Source: Oceaniferula marina | GTDB lineage: Bacteria; Verrucomicrobiota; Verrucomicrobiia; Verrucomicrobiales; Akkermansiaceae | Assembly: GCF_013391475.1 (NCBI RefSeq) | Contig: NZ_JACBAZ010000012.1 | Span: forward strand, 1-64,000 | Length of the DNA: 64,000 bases | Direction of reading: 5' to 3' | Shown here: positions 1 through 12,932 of the stretch, piece after piece | Layout: each line of letters starts with the position of its first letter | How positions within the stretch are numbered: position 1 is the stretch's first letter | Notes under the pieces: model-generated | Seen by the model: only the letters and a program-made list of their open reading frames with translations | Databases searched by the model: none | What the model was told of the DNA's origin: nothing | Position numbers and translations under genes: made by a program

Positions 1-234
1 ACGAGCTTTATTCCAGCTAAGACCATCAGCAAGCGTACTTTGGATGTTTTTGAAAAAGGTCACCCCTATTTTGCGGCACCTCTTTCTGTGTCAATACCTT
101 ATATTAAAAAACTAACATTATTTTTTGTCGTGTGCTGTGACCAAGGCTAAATGGTCAGCCTCCGTTTGTTTTGGGTAGAGAAATATGAACATTAAACTAC
201 CGCCAATCACTATACGACAGACGGAAATAGAAAA

Positions 235-1428
235 TCACTTAGATAGAGTAACCATCCTCACCTCTTTGACGGACTGGTCAAAAATATCGGCGATGCTCAA
301 GCGCAAGTGGACAGTCTGATGATCCGATGGCATCCAATCGATGTTGACCTCTCTGGTCTCAGGACGCCACTCTGATTTTGACAGCAAGGGGTCACCCGCG
401 CATTCGGCATTATCAAACAACTCAATCTTATATGAAAATTGCGGCAGGCTGGTTTCTTCCATCGACCAAACAAGATTGAGTCCAGATGCCTTTTTAGTGA
501 TGCTGATTTTTTTGATCTTTGCTTTTTGATAATCAGGTCGATCCGCTTTATTCTCGACCGAAAAGACATGGTTCATGTTGTCTGGATATTTCAACGGTGG
601 CGATGGACGTGTCTGACTGCCTCCACTCCGCATGTAATAGAAATCGCCCGTTGAGTCTTTACGGGTACCGGCATCCCAGTTGTTTTTATAATGATGAGAC
701 CGTTTACCCGGCAAGCAGTCACCTCGATTTGGAGTGTATCTGCCAGATTGGGCCGGGTGCCACTCCCCCTGACCGTCCCGGCGCCAGATATGGCGCAAGT
801 GAACTTCCCGCATGTTTTTTCCAGTATCCTTCCAGTCCTCGATAAAAGCATCGTTGGGACCTTTGATGCGAATCCTAGGTTCTTTGACTCCGATCGTCGA
901 CAAGTGCCTCCAGACTCCACTCGCACCATCCCTGACAAAAAATCCGTAGTGCGTATCTTTGCCCACATCCCACGCTCGTATAACGTGAGTGTACCAAACA
1001 TCAGGCTGCCATCGTAATGCGAAATTCCACGTTTTTAACCCCACGCCTTCACCACCAAAATGTTCAGCGGTAGTGCCATGGCCAAGGTAGGCAGCATAAG
1101 GGAAATTAGCGGTATCGCTAGGGTCATCCATAGAGTGCCAGATGGAAAAAATATGCACCTTGTTTCCTCTCCGGTCATCACTCTCCTGAATTCCTGCATA
1201 GCCATTCCCCGTAGAGTTTCCTTTATTCCCCCAGAACCCTAACGTTTCATAATAGGTGCATGGAGCAACTCCCTTGCTCGGCACCCTCACTTCACAAATG
1301 GAGATATCGCCTGTTACGTTTTCCCCAAAATTAAAATGGGATGAAAGGGCGGCATTCTGACCGACCAGAGTGGCATTAGATATCGACGCCAATAGGCCGA
1401 TTGATAACAGAGTATCCATGGTCTTCAT
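235..1428 (-). CDS. Secreted DUF3472-type protein
   Basis: I recognise this 397-aa protein as DUF3472-like. It has the aromatic-rich core typical of that family, with repeated Trp/Gly strands such as W-G-N-K-G and F-F-V-R-D-G-A-S-G-V-W. A short hydrophobic N-terminus (MKTMDTLLSIGLLASISNAT) fits a signal peptide. The frame is open a further 47 codons upstream, but that extension is Cys-rich and overlaps the preceding gene, so I place the start at the ATG at 1428, 34 bp after the GH36-like gene. A C-terminal beta-sandwich of about 100 residues resembles the equivalent part of the 1147-aa protein at 6786-10229, so the two are paralogues. The biochemical role of DUF3472 is not established. Its place among glycosidases suggests glycan binding or cleavage. 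Confidence 0.75.
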   Translation of the reverse strand: MKTMDTLLSIGLLASISNATLVGQNAALSSHFNFGENVTGDISICEVRVPSKGVAPCTYYETLGFWGNKGNSTGNGYAGIQESDDRRGNKVHIFSIWHSMDDPSDTANFPYAAYLGHGTTAEHFGGEGVGLKTWNFALRWQPDVWYTHVIRAWDVGKDTHYGFFVRDGASGVWRHLSTIGVKEPRIRIKGPNDAFIEDWKDTGKNMREVHLRHIWRRDGQGEWHPAQSGRYTPNRGDCLPGKRSHHYKNNWDAGTRKDSTGDFYYMRSGGSQTRPSPPLKYPDNMNHVFSVENKADRPDYQKAKIKKISITKKASGLNLVWSMEETSLPQFSYKIELFDNAECAGDPLLSKSEWRPETREVNIDWMPSDHQTVHLRLSIADIFDQSVKEVRMVTLSK

Positions 1429-1462
1429 AAAATCACTAAATTGGAATGTACGAATCCAAAAG

Positions 1463-3967
1463 CTATTGCACCGGAAACAGCTCCAGACAAAGCACTTCGA
1501 ATGGTTGCAGTTTAAAAGTATACTCACCAGACAGAACATCCTCTTTGAATGTCTGATCCTCATAGGCATTTTTTACTTTAAACTTCACCGCCTGACCTTC
1601 CGGCACCTCTAGAACATCCGTAAGGTTAACAGTCAGCTCACTCGGCTTATCCGATGAGTTCCGTAGCGTGATGATACTCTTTCCAGGACTCCAAGATGCC
1701 CAACCGTAAACACCAAGCTTAAGAGGGTCACCACCCACCCAGTGGGTATCGACGAGGATCTTTTCATTTTTCTTTGCCCACTTGGCGGCCTCAGCCACTT
1801 CGTCCCATGCCTTGTCGGTCATCATCTCCGGCGTCAGGTAAAGCTCGAGCAGGTTGGCTCCGGTGCCGAAATAAGACCGGGCAGCATTCTTCATATTCAC
1901 ACCCGCACCAGCTCGATCCATTTCTCCCGCTTGATAATGACGCCCAACCACCAAACCGTGATGCATCACCGAGTTAAGAGGGTAAAGTGGTGCCTGTTGA
2001 ACAAACTTGGAATAGCAGCCCCAATCACGGAACGTAAGCCATTGCTCACGCTTGTCACCCACCCCCATCCAAGCCACATCTCCCGTGCCGGTGCGCCAGG
2101 TGCAATCAATATGATTCAGCCAGAATGGCGACGGCCAGGTGCCGACAGTGACATTAATAAACAACTCGGGATCGTGTTTTTTCAGCTCACGACCACACTG
2201 AATCAGCGACATAAAGTGAGGGCTCACCCCACTGCCCGCCTTGTCCCACTTGTAGTAGTTCACCTGGTGGTCTTTCATGAACCCGAGGCATTTCTCATAA
2301 AACCACTTGTAGTAGGCTGGCTGGGAAAGATCCATGGTCGATTCAATCAACCCCATTTTTTTCGCATGCGCCGTCCTTTCATTCGCACCACTGTATCCAC
2401 CCAGGGGTGAAATCCAGACACCCAGATTACTTTTTGATTTTCGGGCTTCAGCGGAAACCTCATCAAACCCGTTAGGAAACCTCTTCCGGTTGTATTCCCA
2501 CAAGCCAGCACCGTAATCATCCCAGCCATCGTCCATCACAAAAGAATCCAGTATCACCCCACGCTTCACCGTGAGTTCTCGATAATAATCTTTGATCACT
2601 TGGGTAAACTCTTCCCGGTTAGGGGCAAAATCATACCAACAGTTATAATGAAGCAACTGATGATAAGGAGTCGCACGTTCACGCTCGAGATAGTAGTTAA
2701 AGGCACGGCGGAGCTGCCCCTTCGGGTAAACTCCCATCACTGATTTAAAATCATACTTGGTGCCCTTTTTAATGGGTAAATGACAAGGGAAACCACTACG
2801 GAAGCTGTCACCGTCAAAGTAGTTGGCAGTGAATGGCATCTCAACCCCAAAAAACATCGAATCGCTCGCAACAGGGCTACCCGGAACCGAGCCAATCTGA
2901 CGGGAGTGAGGCACGCTGCCCTCGATAAACTGAAGCCCATACAGCGTCTGCGGCTTGGTGCTCGCCAAGGTATAGCTCTGGCTGATGTAGTTCGAGCCAT
3001 CACGAAGCTCTGCCGACCAGCGCACGTGAATGCCAGTCTTGGCATGTTTCAGAGTGGCTGTAATTGCTTTTCCACCCTTAATCTCAAGTTCCTTAACCGG
3101 ACTACTCAGGGTGAATGCCTCGGATGTCAGGTCACAGGCTAAAGATGCTGTGGCTTTTTTATTCACTAACTTTTCACCTGCCGGGCTCAGAATCGTGAAC
3201 TGCCCTTCAGCCCGAATATTCACAAGAGCAAAGGTTCCATCGTCAAATCGAAGTGTCAGGCCCGGCCCCCAGCTCAAACCTTTGTCCGTGCCCTTTTTCA
3301 CTTGGCAGCTGATACGCTGCCAATCTTTAGGAACCTTGTATTCAGCGAATGTCGCGCTGTTAGCATGGGCCTTGATCGTAATCAGTTCATTGGAGATCTC
3401 CAAGCTCGTACCATCCCGCTTCGATTTGTGAACGGACTTTGGTTTTGCGGTAAGGTCATTGATCGCTCTCTGGCCATCCAACACTTGGACCTGCTGGAAC
3501 TCACAGGTTCCCAACTCACCGGCGGAACTGTAATCCTTGGCCTGACCATCACTGCTGGTTTTTCCCACACGGATGGATTCAAGTTTTCCGGAAAAACCTG
3601 CCAGTGGTAAACTAGCGAGCGTTTCCCAGCTCTTGCCGTCGTTCGAGATTTGCGCTTGAATTTCCTGACCGGTTCTCCGCATACCCAGATAGATCCTCTC
3701 CGGGTCCTGAGCTTGCTCTTGGGTCGCGATACCAAATAACTCCTTTCCCGGGCGAAATAGCTCAGAGCCGCTCTTATCTTGAAAAGCAGGGCCACGCAAC
3801 TTGCCTCCGTCCACTTTCCAAGTCGCCTTTAGTAGGTTATTCTGAAGAACATAGTTCTTGGCAGAACTTTGCAAACTCGCCTTGTTTGGCGCTTCACCGG
3901 GGTAAGGCACAGCAATAACGGGAGAAATCAAACAAGCTCCAAGTAGGAGGATTTTTCTAAAAATCAT
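1463..3967 (-). CDS. GH36-like (clan GH-D) alpha-glycosidase
   Basis: This 834-aa secreted protein has a signal peptide (MIFRKILLLGACLISPVIA). Residues about 80-165 look like a concanavalin-type insert. The C-terminal half is a clan-D (beta/alpha)8 barrel with M-D-D-G-W-D-D at 478-484, the nucleophile motif Y-Y-K-W-D ending at D575 and a likely acid/base Asp in T-G-T-G-D at 630. Related proteins are often annotated as alpha-galactosidase or, misleadingly, as enterotoxin. It differs clearly from the classical GH36 enzyme at 13920-16568, so the substrate may not be a simple alpha-galactoside. It lies 34 bp upstream of the DUF3472 gene on the same strand, and the two are probably co-transcribed. 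Confidence 0.8.
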   Translation of the reverse strand: MIFRKILLLGACLISPVIAVPYPGEAPNKASLQSSAKNYVLQNNLLKATWKVDGGKLRGPAFQDKSGSELFRPGKELFGIATQEQAQDPERIYLGMRRTGQEIQAQISNDGKSWETLASLPLAGFSGKLESIRVGKTSSDGQAKDYSSAGELGTCEFQQVQVLDGQRAINDLTAKPKSVHKSKRDGTSLEISNELITIKAHANSATFAEYKVPKDWQRISCQVKKGTDKGLSWGPGLTLRFDDGTFALVNIRAEGQFTILSPAGEKLVNKKATASLACDLTSEAFTLSSPVKELEIKGGKAITATLKHAKTGIHVRWSAELRDGSNYISQSYTLASTKPQTLYGLQFIEGSVPHSRQIGSVPGSPVASDSMFFGVEMPFTANYFDGDSFRSGFPCHLPIKKGTKYDFKSVMGVYPKGQLRRAFNYYLERERATPYHQLLHYNCWYDFAPNREEFTQVIKDYYRELTVKRGVILDSFVMDDGWDDYGAGLWEYNRKRFPNGFDEVSAEARKSKSNLGVWISPLGGYSGANERTAHAKKMGLIESTMDLSQPAYYKWFYEKCLGFMKDHQVNYYKWDKAGSGVSPHFMSLIQCGRELKKHDPELFINVTVGTWPSPFWLNHIDCTWRTGTGDVAWMGVGDKREQWLTFRDWGCYSKFVQQAPLYPLNSVMHHGLVVGRHYQAGEMDRAGAGVNMKNAARSYFGTGANLLELYLTPEMMTDKAWDEVAEAAKWAKKNEKILVDTHWVGGDPLKLGVYGWASWSPGKSIITLRNSSDKPSELTVNLTDVLEVPEGQAVKFKVKNAYEDQTFKEDVLSGEYTFKLQPFEVLCLELFPVQ

Positions 3968-4170
3968 AGGATGTAAAATGTATGTAATAAGAGTCTGCGG
4001 TCATCATCCCACTCAGTCAATCTATCGCCAAATTTAATGACTCGAGGATAATTTTAACCCCATCATCTGGTGCAAATGAATTAAGTTTTTCCGAACACGA
4101 CAAGCGATGGGCATCACTACTTCGGTTCTCTATATTCCGACCAATGCACCGACATGGTGTGAATGCCTTG

Positions 4171-6705
4171 CTACTTAACCAACTCAACCTGCCCGTAGGA
4201 ATTGTTGCCGCCGTCACTGCGAACCTCAGCTTTTATGTAACATTCGTTATTCCCCTTCAAATCACCTGTGGTCTTGAGGTTGAAGAAATTTTTCTTGCTG
4301 GGTATTCCGGCGATCCCCATATGCTCATCTGTCGCCACTGTTTTGCCGTCTGCTATCAGAGACACCTTACGAATTTCCAAACGATGCTGACCTCTGGTAT
4401 AGTTGAACCTGACACCTTTAAGCTCACCGAGCTCTTTGGCTGGTAAATTCCACTTCACTGTTTTCCAGTCAACTCCCACCTGGGCAGGAGTCCAGCCGCC
4501 GATCGCTTCAGCTTTGATATCCATAACGGGCACCTTGGCTTCTTTTGTGGTCTTGATTAACGCAATCGCTGCCTCAACCGGATTTTCAAAAGCTTCTGAT
4601 TTCGTGAGGCCTGGTGCTCGGGTCCATTGTTTTTCCCACTTGGGCATGTCAAACGACGTTCCTGTATCGAAGCCATCAAAATAATGCTTCCAGCGTGGAA
4701 CGTAGTAGTCGCGAATCAGACCACTCCAAATGCGTGCCGAATAGTCACCAATCTGACCGCCCCAGATGGTAACAAGGTCTTTGGCATTGGCCTCGTAGAG
4801 GTCTTTTTCAGCAGCTGTTGTGCCGTGCTTGCGCGCCAGTGCCACCCAGTTGGAGAGGCGAAGTGTCGGGTGCGACTCGAGAAGTGTATCGAGTGCCTTA
4901 AGTAGCTTCAGGCCGTCTTTCGCGGCTTGTTTACGGAGATCGGAATAACCCATTTCCTCTGCTTCCATCGCTCTGGCAAAGAGTTGCTCAACCTTGATGC
5001 CCACATACATTGCCGTGAACTCGATGAGATCCGCGCGGTAGTTCGGGCTGTCTTTGAGCTGCTCGGCAGCTGCGGCAAAGGTTTCGATCGCCTGCTGAAA
5101 TTCTGGCGAGGTGTTGATCGAGCCCTTGCGGACCTTACCTGGGCGGAACTGCCAGTTGAAACGTGGGTGATCGGTAAAGGTACCGTAGCAAGTTTTACGT
5201 AGGAGGTTCCATGCCTTGGTCACTTCCGGCGGACAAGTTCCGTAGCGACTTGCACTGTAGTTGTTGAGCCAAACGTCGAGATCGATCTCTGTGTCTCTCC
5301 ACCCCATATCACTGAGAAGTTCATAAATGACTTCATTATTTTCGATTCCTTCCGGCGCAAAACCAAACCCGGCAAGGCGTCCTTTATTTTTGGAGTTGAG
5401 AGCTTCAATGGAACCACTTGCGTAGAAGTCAAGGCGACCAGTGAGGCCAGTCTTACCACCCATGTTAGGGATCACACTGTAAACCCACTTTTTGTTATAA
5501 AAACCTTTGTAGAAGTCCCAGTTCATGTCGGTCTTCCAGAAATGCTTATTGTAGTCAGCAGCCAGGTCGAGAAGGATCATCTTGTCGTCAGGCACCTTTG
5601 AAACAAGAGCCTCCAGAGAATGGTAATCCCAGATGTTGCGGGTGTAGCCGAACATCCACCCCTGCATCACCCAAGTCGCCTCCGGGTTCCCTGCTTTGAT
5701 AGACCTGTAAACTTGATCACCGTAGTGAGCCAGGAGTTGATAGCGCTTTTCCTTGTCATCCTTCGGTGCCGGGATGTCCATTTCATTGAAACAGTCAGCG
5801 AGGTAGTACTCACATTTGCCGAACTCTTTTTCCCACTCTTCGATAAACATCTTACCAATCTTTCCAAACAACGGCGTGTCCGGCAGCAAGAAACTCGTGC
5901 GGTTTTTCTCTGGGAACCCAGCCCAACTCGGGTGGAAGAATTTGATCTCTGGGTGGAGGCGCTGCATGCCACGAGGCACAAATCCAGCGAAAGCTGGACA
6001 AATCGGCTTCATCCCGAGCTCACGCATACGTTTGAGCACTTTGTGCTGAAGCTCGACCTGCCCCTTGTGCCAGTTGTCATTGAGCGGGCCATCAATCCCT
6101 GTGATATTACCCATACGCTGCCATGGAAGGTGAGCTGGCCCGGTGTAGAAGGCATCGACCTCTTCCTGCGTGAGGCCGAGCTTTTTCCAAACGCGCATCG
6201 AAATCGCTTCGTTCGCAACGAGAGCCAAGGGCATATCCAGACCGTGAAGCGCCATCCAGTCGAGCTCCTTTTCCCAGCGTTCCCAGTCCCAATAGGGAGT
6301 GGTGTAGCCGTAGGTGACCACGTTGAAGTAATAGTGATACTTGTAAGGAGAAACCACCTTCTTAAGGGGGGTGTCAGACCACTTCTCGGGAATGGCAATA
6401 CGAGAACCGCTCCATCCCACTTGACCTTGTTCATTCGCCTTCAAGTAGTCATAGAATCCACGGCAAATAGCGACGCCACAGCTTCCTTTAAAAGTAGGAA
6501 CCCCGTTTTTCACTTCATATTCAAAGACATCATGCCCATTTTTCTTTGGAATATTAGCGAATTGAATTTCATCTACCCGATCACCGATCAGGCGCTTGAT
6601 CACAGCGTGTGAAGACTGTTCAGAAGATGACGTTGGGCTGGCTTGGCTCATACAAGCAGCCATTGCAGAAAATGTAATCGTGAGGATATTTCGTAGTTTG
6701 TTCAT
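4171..6705 (-). CDS. Alpha-N-acetylglucosaminidase, GH89 (NAGLU-like)
   Basis: The 844-aa protein matches the NAGLU/GH89 architecture: a small N-terminal alpha/beta domain (about 30-120), a TIM barrel starting at Y-G-Y-T-T-P-Y-W-D-W (132-141), and an all-helical domain. The two catalytic glutamates known from the family are visible as D-C-F-N-E-M-D (E308, acid/base) and A-P-E-G-I-E-N-N-E (E452, nucleophile). The last ~130 residues form an extra beta-sandwich that is probably carbohydrate-binding. There is an N-terminal secretion signal. GH89 enzymes remove terminal alpha-GlcNAc from heparan sulfate or class III mucin glycans. The gene sits between the GH36-like enzyme and the large PA14/Asp-box protein on the same strand, which suggests one glycan-degradation unit. 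Confidence 0.95.
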   Translation of the reverse strand: MNKLRNILTITFSAMAACMSQASPTSSSEQSSHAVIKRLIGDRVDEIQFANIPKKNGHDVFEYEVKNGVPTFKGSCGVAICRGFYDYLKANEQGQVGWSGSRIAIPEKWSDTPLKKVVSPYKYHYYFNVVTYGYTTPYWDWERWEKELDWMALHGLDMPLALVANEAISMRVWKKLGLTQEEVDAFYTGPAHLPWQRMGNITGIDGPLNDNWHKGQVELQHKVLKRMRELGMKPICPAFAGFVPRGMQRLHPEIKFFHPSWAGFPEKNRTSFLLPDTPLFGKIGKMFIEEWEKEFGKCEYYLADCFNEMDIPAPKDDKEKRYQLLAHYGDQVYRSIKAGNPEATWVMQGWMFGYTRNIWDYHSLEALVSKVPDDKMILLDLAADYNKHFWKTDMNWDFYKGFYNKKWVYSVIPNMGGKTGLTGRLDFYASGSIEALNSKNKGRLAGFGFAPEGIENNEVIYELLSDMGWRDTEIDLDVWLNNYSASRYGTCPPEVTKAWNLLRKTCYGTFTDHPRFNWQFRPGKVRKGSINTSPEFQQAIETFAAAAEQLKDSPNYRADLIEFTAMYVGIKVEQLFARAMEAEEMGYSDLRKQAAKDGLKLLKALDTLLESHPTLRLSNWVALARKHGTTAAEKDLYEANAKDLVTIWGGQIGDYSARIWSGLIRDYYVPRWKHYFDGFDTGTSFDMPKWEKQWTRAPGLTKSEAFENPVEAAIALIKTTKEAKVPVMDIKAEAIGGWTPAQVGVDWKTVKWNLPAKELGELKGVRFNYTRGQHRLEIRKVSLIADGKTVATDEHMGIAGIPSKKNFFNLKTTGDLKGNNECYIKAEVRSDGGNNSYGQVELVK

Positions 6706-6785
6706 TGGTCTTGGATCGGTCGTGATGTTTAAATTTTCAATAGTGGTAAAAAAGGGATAGTTGAGAGAACTTGCGCATTTTCCTG

Positions 6786-10289
<3,504 letters not shown>

Positions 10290-10488
10290 TTACTCATCAA
10301 CCTCCATGGCATCGTTCCATGTTGCAGCTTGGCTTTTCCCTTTTAGAAAAAGCAGTTTGAGTATGTAAACTGTCTCTGACTAAAAGTCGACAGGGCTACT
10401 AAGAGATACCAATCTGGCACAAGACCAGACACACAAAAGATGAAAAAGACACAAACGCAATCTGCTCACGCCAAAAAATGAATTTTAT

Positions 10489-11109
10489 TTGTCCAATCAC
10501 GACCGACACTGGCATATTCTAGTAAGAGCCATACATTCCCAATCCAACGTCCACTCTACCTTGAGTCCTGCCCCTACAAATCATGCCGAAAACCAAGGCA
10601 AAAAATTATCTGACCGTGAATTTGAATTAGCGATCAAAGGCATTCAACGGGGGCTGTGCGGCTATATTGCCTCCATCACCAGCCATTCCAGTGACCGAGA
10701 TGACATCCTTCAGGAAACCAATCTTTTCCTCTGGCAACGCAAAAACGAATTCAAGTCCGGCACCAACTTCAAAGCCTGGGCATTCAAGGTCGCTTATTTC
10801 AAAGCGATGGGCAGCCGCAGAGACAAAGTCCGCCGAGGTGAAGAAGTCTTCAGTGAAGACATCACCCAACGCATCGCCACAGGGGCTGAAAGCTATTTCG
10901 ATAATAGCCCTGACAAATTCCCCGCTCTGGAAAACTGCCTGAAAAAGCTCAAACCCGAGGAATACCAACTCCTTCAGGAGAAATATTTCAAGGGCAACAC
11001 CATCACCGATTTCTCCCGCCGGAACAAACAATCGGCAGGCACCCTTTTAAAAAAACTCTCCCGTATTCGACTCCGACTCAGGGCATGCATCGAACAACAA
11101 CTGCCTTAA
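10489..11109 (+). CDS. ECF RNA polymerase sigma factor (Rhodopirellula/Verrucomicrobium type)
   Basis: Region 2 is recognisable from about residue 41 (D-R-E-F-E-L-A-I-K-G-I), with the D-D-I-L-Q-E motif (70-75) and the F-K-A-W-A-F-K-V-A stretch used for -10 recognition. Region 4 is the C-terminal helix-turn-helix (Y-Q-L-L-Q-E-K-Y-F-K-G-N-T onward). No in-frame ATG exists upstream of the core, so the start must be a non-ATG codon. TTG at 10489 is given here; TTG at 10561 would give a shorter, equally plausible protein. The FecR-like gene follows after 46 bp. This sigma/FecR pairing is common in Verrucomicrobiota and Planctomycetes, where it often accompanies glycan-use loci. The divergent neighbour is the 1147-aa secreted protein. 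Confidence 0.85.
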   Translation: MSNHDRHWHILVRAIHSQSNVHSTLSPAPTNHAENQGKKLSDREFELAIKGIQRGLCGYIASITSHSSDRDDILQETNLFLWQRKNEFKSGTNFKAWAFKVAYFKAMGSRRDKVRRGEEVFSEDITQRIATGAESYFDNSPDKFPALENCLKKLKPEEYQLLQEKYFKGNTITDFSRRNKQSAGTLLKKLSRIRLRLRACIEQQLP

Positions 11110-11155
11110 GCCTGGTCCTCCCCCCTTCACACCCACACACAAGCTATCTATCACC

Positions 11156-12682
11156 GTGAACCCAAGCACTGAACTCATCAAACTGGTCGACAAATGCATC
11201 GAGCAGAGCATGACTCGTATGGAGCGATCTCGGCTCGAGGACTTACTCAAAGATGACGACGCTCTGCATTACTATCTGGAAATGACAGCCATCGAGGTCA
11301 ACCTTCCATTTGAGCTCGCCCCCCCATCGGAATCAACCCCTTCATCAGCCACTTACAATATCAAACAGCTCTGGACACGCCCCTTACCCATGGTAGCAGC
11401 CATCGCGATCAGTTTTGCCGCTGGCATCTTCTCCAACCAATGGGTCAATCCGTCAGCATCCACGCCTCAACTGGCCCAAACGCCGGGCCACAGCCAGCCG
11501 GCCACGACGCAAAACGCAGCGACCATCACCAGCCTCATCGGGGTCAATTGGGATGGACCGGCCCCGGATTCTCTGGTGCTCAAAAGCAAAGATAGGGCAA
11601 TCCGTATGAGTTCAGGGCTGATGGAACTCACCTTCGCCAGCGGTGTCCGCACCCTGATTGAAGGGCCGGCGGATATCCAGGTCACTGGAATCAACCAAGC
11701 CCAACTCTCCATGGGACGCCTAGTGGCCGATGTGCCCAAAGGAGCCGAAGGATTCACCGTCAATTATGCCGGCGGCAAGGTCATCGATCTCGGTACCGAG
11801 TTTGCGATGTTCGTTCCCGGAAATAGGGAGGCTGTCGAAGTCGGGGTCTTCCGGGGGGAAGTGGAGGTCTATGACGACGGCGAATCCACTCCCAAGACGC
11901 TCACGGATGACCATGCCGTTTTGCACGGAATCCACTCCGATACCCCCTTCCAATCCATCCCATTCCAGCGCAAAAATTATGTTCGATTCTTGCCGTCGAG
12001 AGAATTCACTTGGGAGCTACCTGCAACAGCATCCACTGCTCCAGCGGTCATGGAATTTGACGTTTCGCACCTGGTTTGGAAAAGTGGTGACTATCGGGCT
12101 ATCATCAAATGGATGAAAGGTCACGACGCCTTGATTATCAGGCGTGCAGAACTCCTGCGCGATGGGCAGGTCATTGCCACCGATGCGCATCAAGCCAAAA
12201 CAGGAATGTATTATAGCCCCGATGATAATACCTACTCTTTCTCTATTCCTGAAGACGCTTATCGCAAAGGGCTTTGGAAACTAAGAATCACAGGCCATGC
12301 CAATGACAGGGCTAAAAATCGTAAACTGGGCAGCTTCACGGCTGACTCATCTGGTTTATTGCTTTTCGAAGATCAATACGCTGGCAACATTACCGACAAA
12401 TCATTTATTGGCACATGGAGATACAGCCACGATGGTGACATCTACGAACGCACGTTCACTGCTGATCATCGAGTTCAATTCTCAATCAATGGCAAACCTA
12501 ACGCAAGTCTAGATGGCGCAACGTGGGAGGTTAAACATGGTATTCTCACCCTTACGGTTCGCACCAGCGGTTACACGCTCAAAGAGCTCCATATGTTACG
12601 CAACGATCACGAACTCATCTTCATGAACCAGCGCTATAGGAATGCCAAAAAAGTCAGTATGCCGGCCACACCACCCCCCTGA
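11156..12682 (+). CDS. FecR-domain membrane protein, putative anti-sigma factor
   Basis: This 508-aa protein starts at GTG 11156. An N-terminal cytoplasmic helical region (about 1-60), a transmembrane helix near 78-96 (M-V-A-A-I-A-I-S-F-A-A-G-I-F) and a FecR core (about 140-255: G-L-M-E-L-T-F-A-S-G-V-R, G-G-K-V-I-D-L-G-T-E-F) are visible. The C-terminal 220 residues are unusual. They contain a beta-sandwich followed by a lipocalin-like strand region (G-T-W-R-Y-S-H-D-G-D, then T-W-E-V-K-H-G-I-L-T-L). FecR proteins transmit envelope signals to a partner ECF factor, here most likely the gene 46 bp upstream. The C-terminal extension is probably the sensor; that role is inferred. Confidence 0.8.
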   Translation: MNPSTELIKLVDKCIEQSMTRMERSRLEDLLKDDDALHYYLEMTAIEVNLPFELAPPSESTPSSATYNIKQLWTRPLPMVAAIAISFAAGIFSNQWVNPSASTPQLAQTPGHSQPATTQNAATITSLIGVNWDGPAPDSLVLKSKDRAIRMSSGLMELTFASGVRTLIEGPADIQVTGINQAQLSMGRLVADVPKGAEGFTVNYAGGKVIDLGTEFAMFVPGNREAVEVGVFRGEVEVYDDGESTPKTLTDDHAVLHGIHSDTPFQSIPFQRKNYVRFLPSREFTWELPATASTAPAVMEFDVSHLVWKSGDYRAIIKWMKGHDALIIRRAELLRDGQVIATDAHQAKTGMYYSPDDNTYSFSIPEDAYRKGLWKLRITGHANDRAKNRKLGSFTADSSGLLLFEDQYAGNITDKSFIGTWRYSHDGDIYERTFTADHRVQFSINGKPNASLDGATWEVKHGILTLTVRTSGYTLKELHMLRNDHELIFMNQRYRNAKKVSMPATPPP

Positions 12683-12765
12683 TCTTCCCCATTTGCAAAA
12701 TAGCCCATCTTGAACCTGAAGCCAACTTGTCTGCCTCATCTTCAGCGAAGGAGCATCAACCCAAG

Positions 12766-12793
12766 CATTCACCATTCAACATTCACCATTCGA
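12766..12793. repeat. Two-unit 14-bp direct repeat
   Basis: The unit CATTCACCATTCAA is followed at once by CATTCACCATTCGA, a 13/14 match, in the 250-bp gap between the FecR-like gene and the PEP-CTERM gene. It may be a simple sequence duplication or part of a binding site. No function is evident. Confidence 0.6.
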
Positions 12794-12932
12794 ACGCAGC
12801 GACACCCCTGATCACCCGACCTCATCGACGGCCAATTATTTTTTGTGTATTTTTGTGTCTGGTTATTCCTGAACTCGGTATGCTCATGTAAGCCCTATTA
12901 ATCTTTGGGTATTAACAACAATCAGAAAAAAT

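Noticed and set aside
1-234. A gene or regulatory RNA in the first 234 bases
   Set aside because: No frame with coding character, hairpin terminator or repeat was convincing.
4017-4217. A 66-codon frame overlapping the end of the GH89 gene
   Set aside because: It is Ser/Arg-rich without signal or family and lies mainly in the intergenic spacer. It is most likely chance.
5620-6612. A 330-codon frame antisense to the GH89 gene
   Set aside because: Same reason: the GH89 frame has both catalytic motifs and the antisense one has none.
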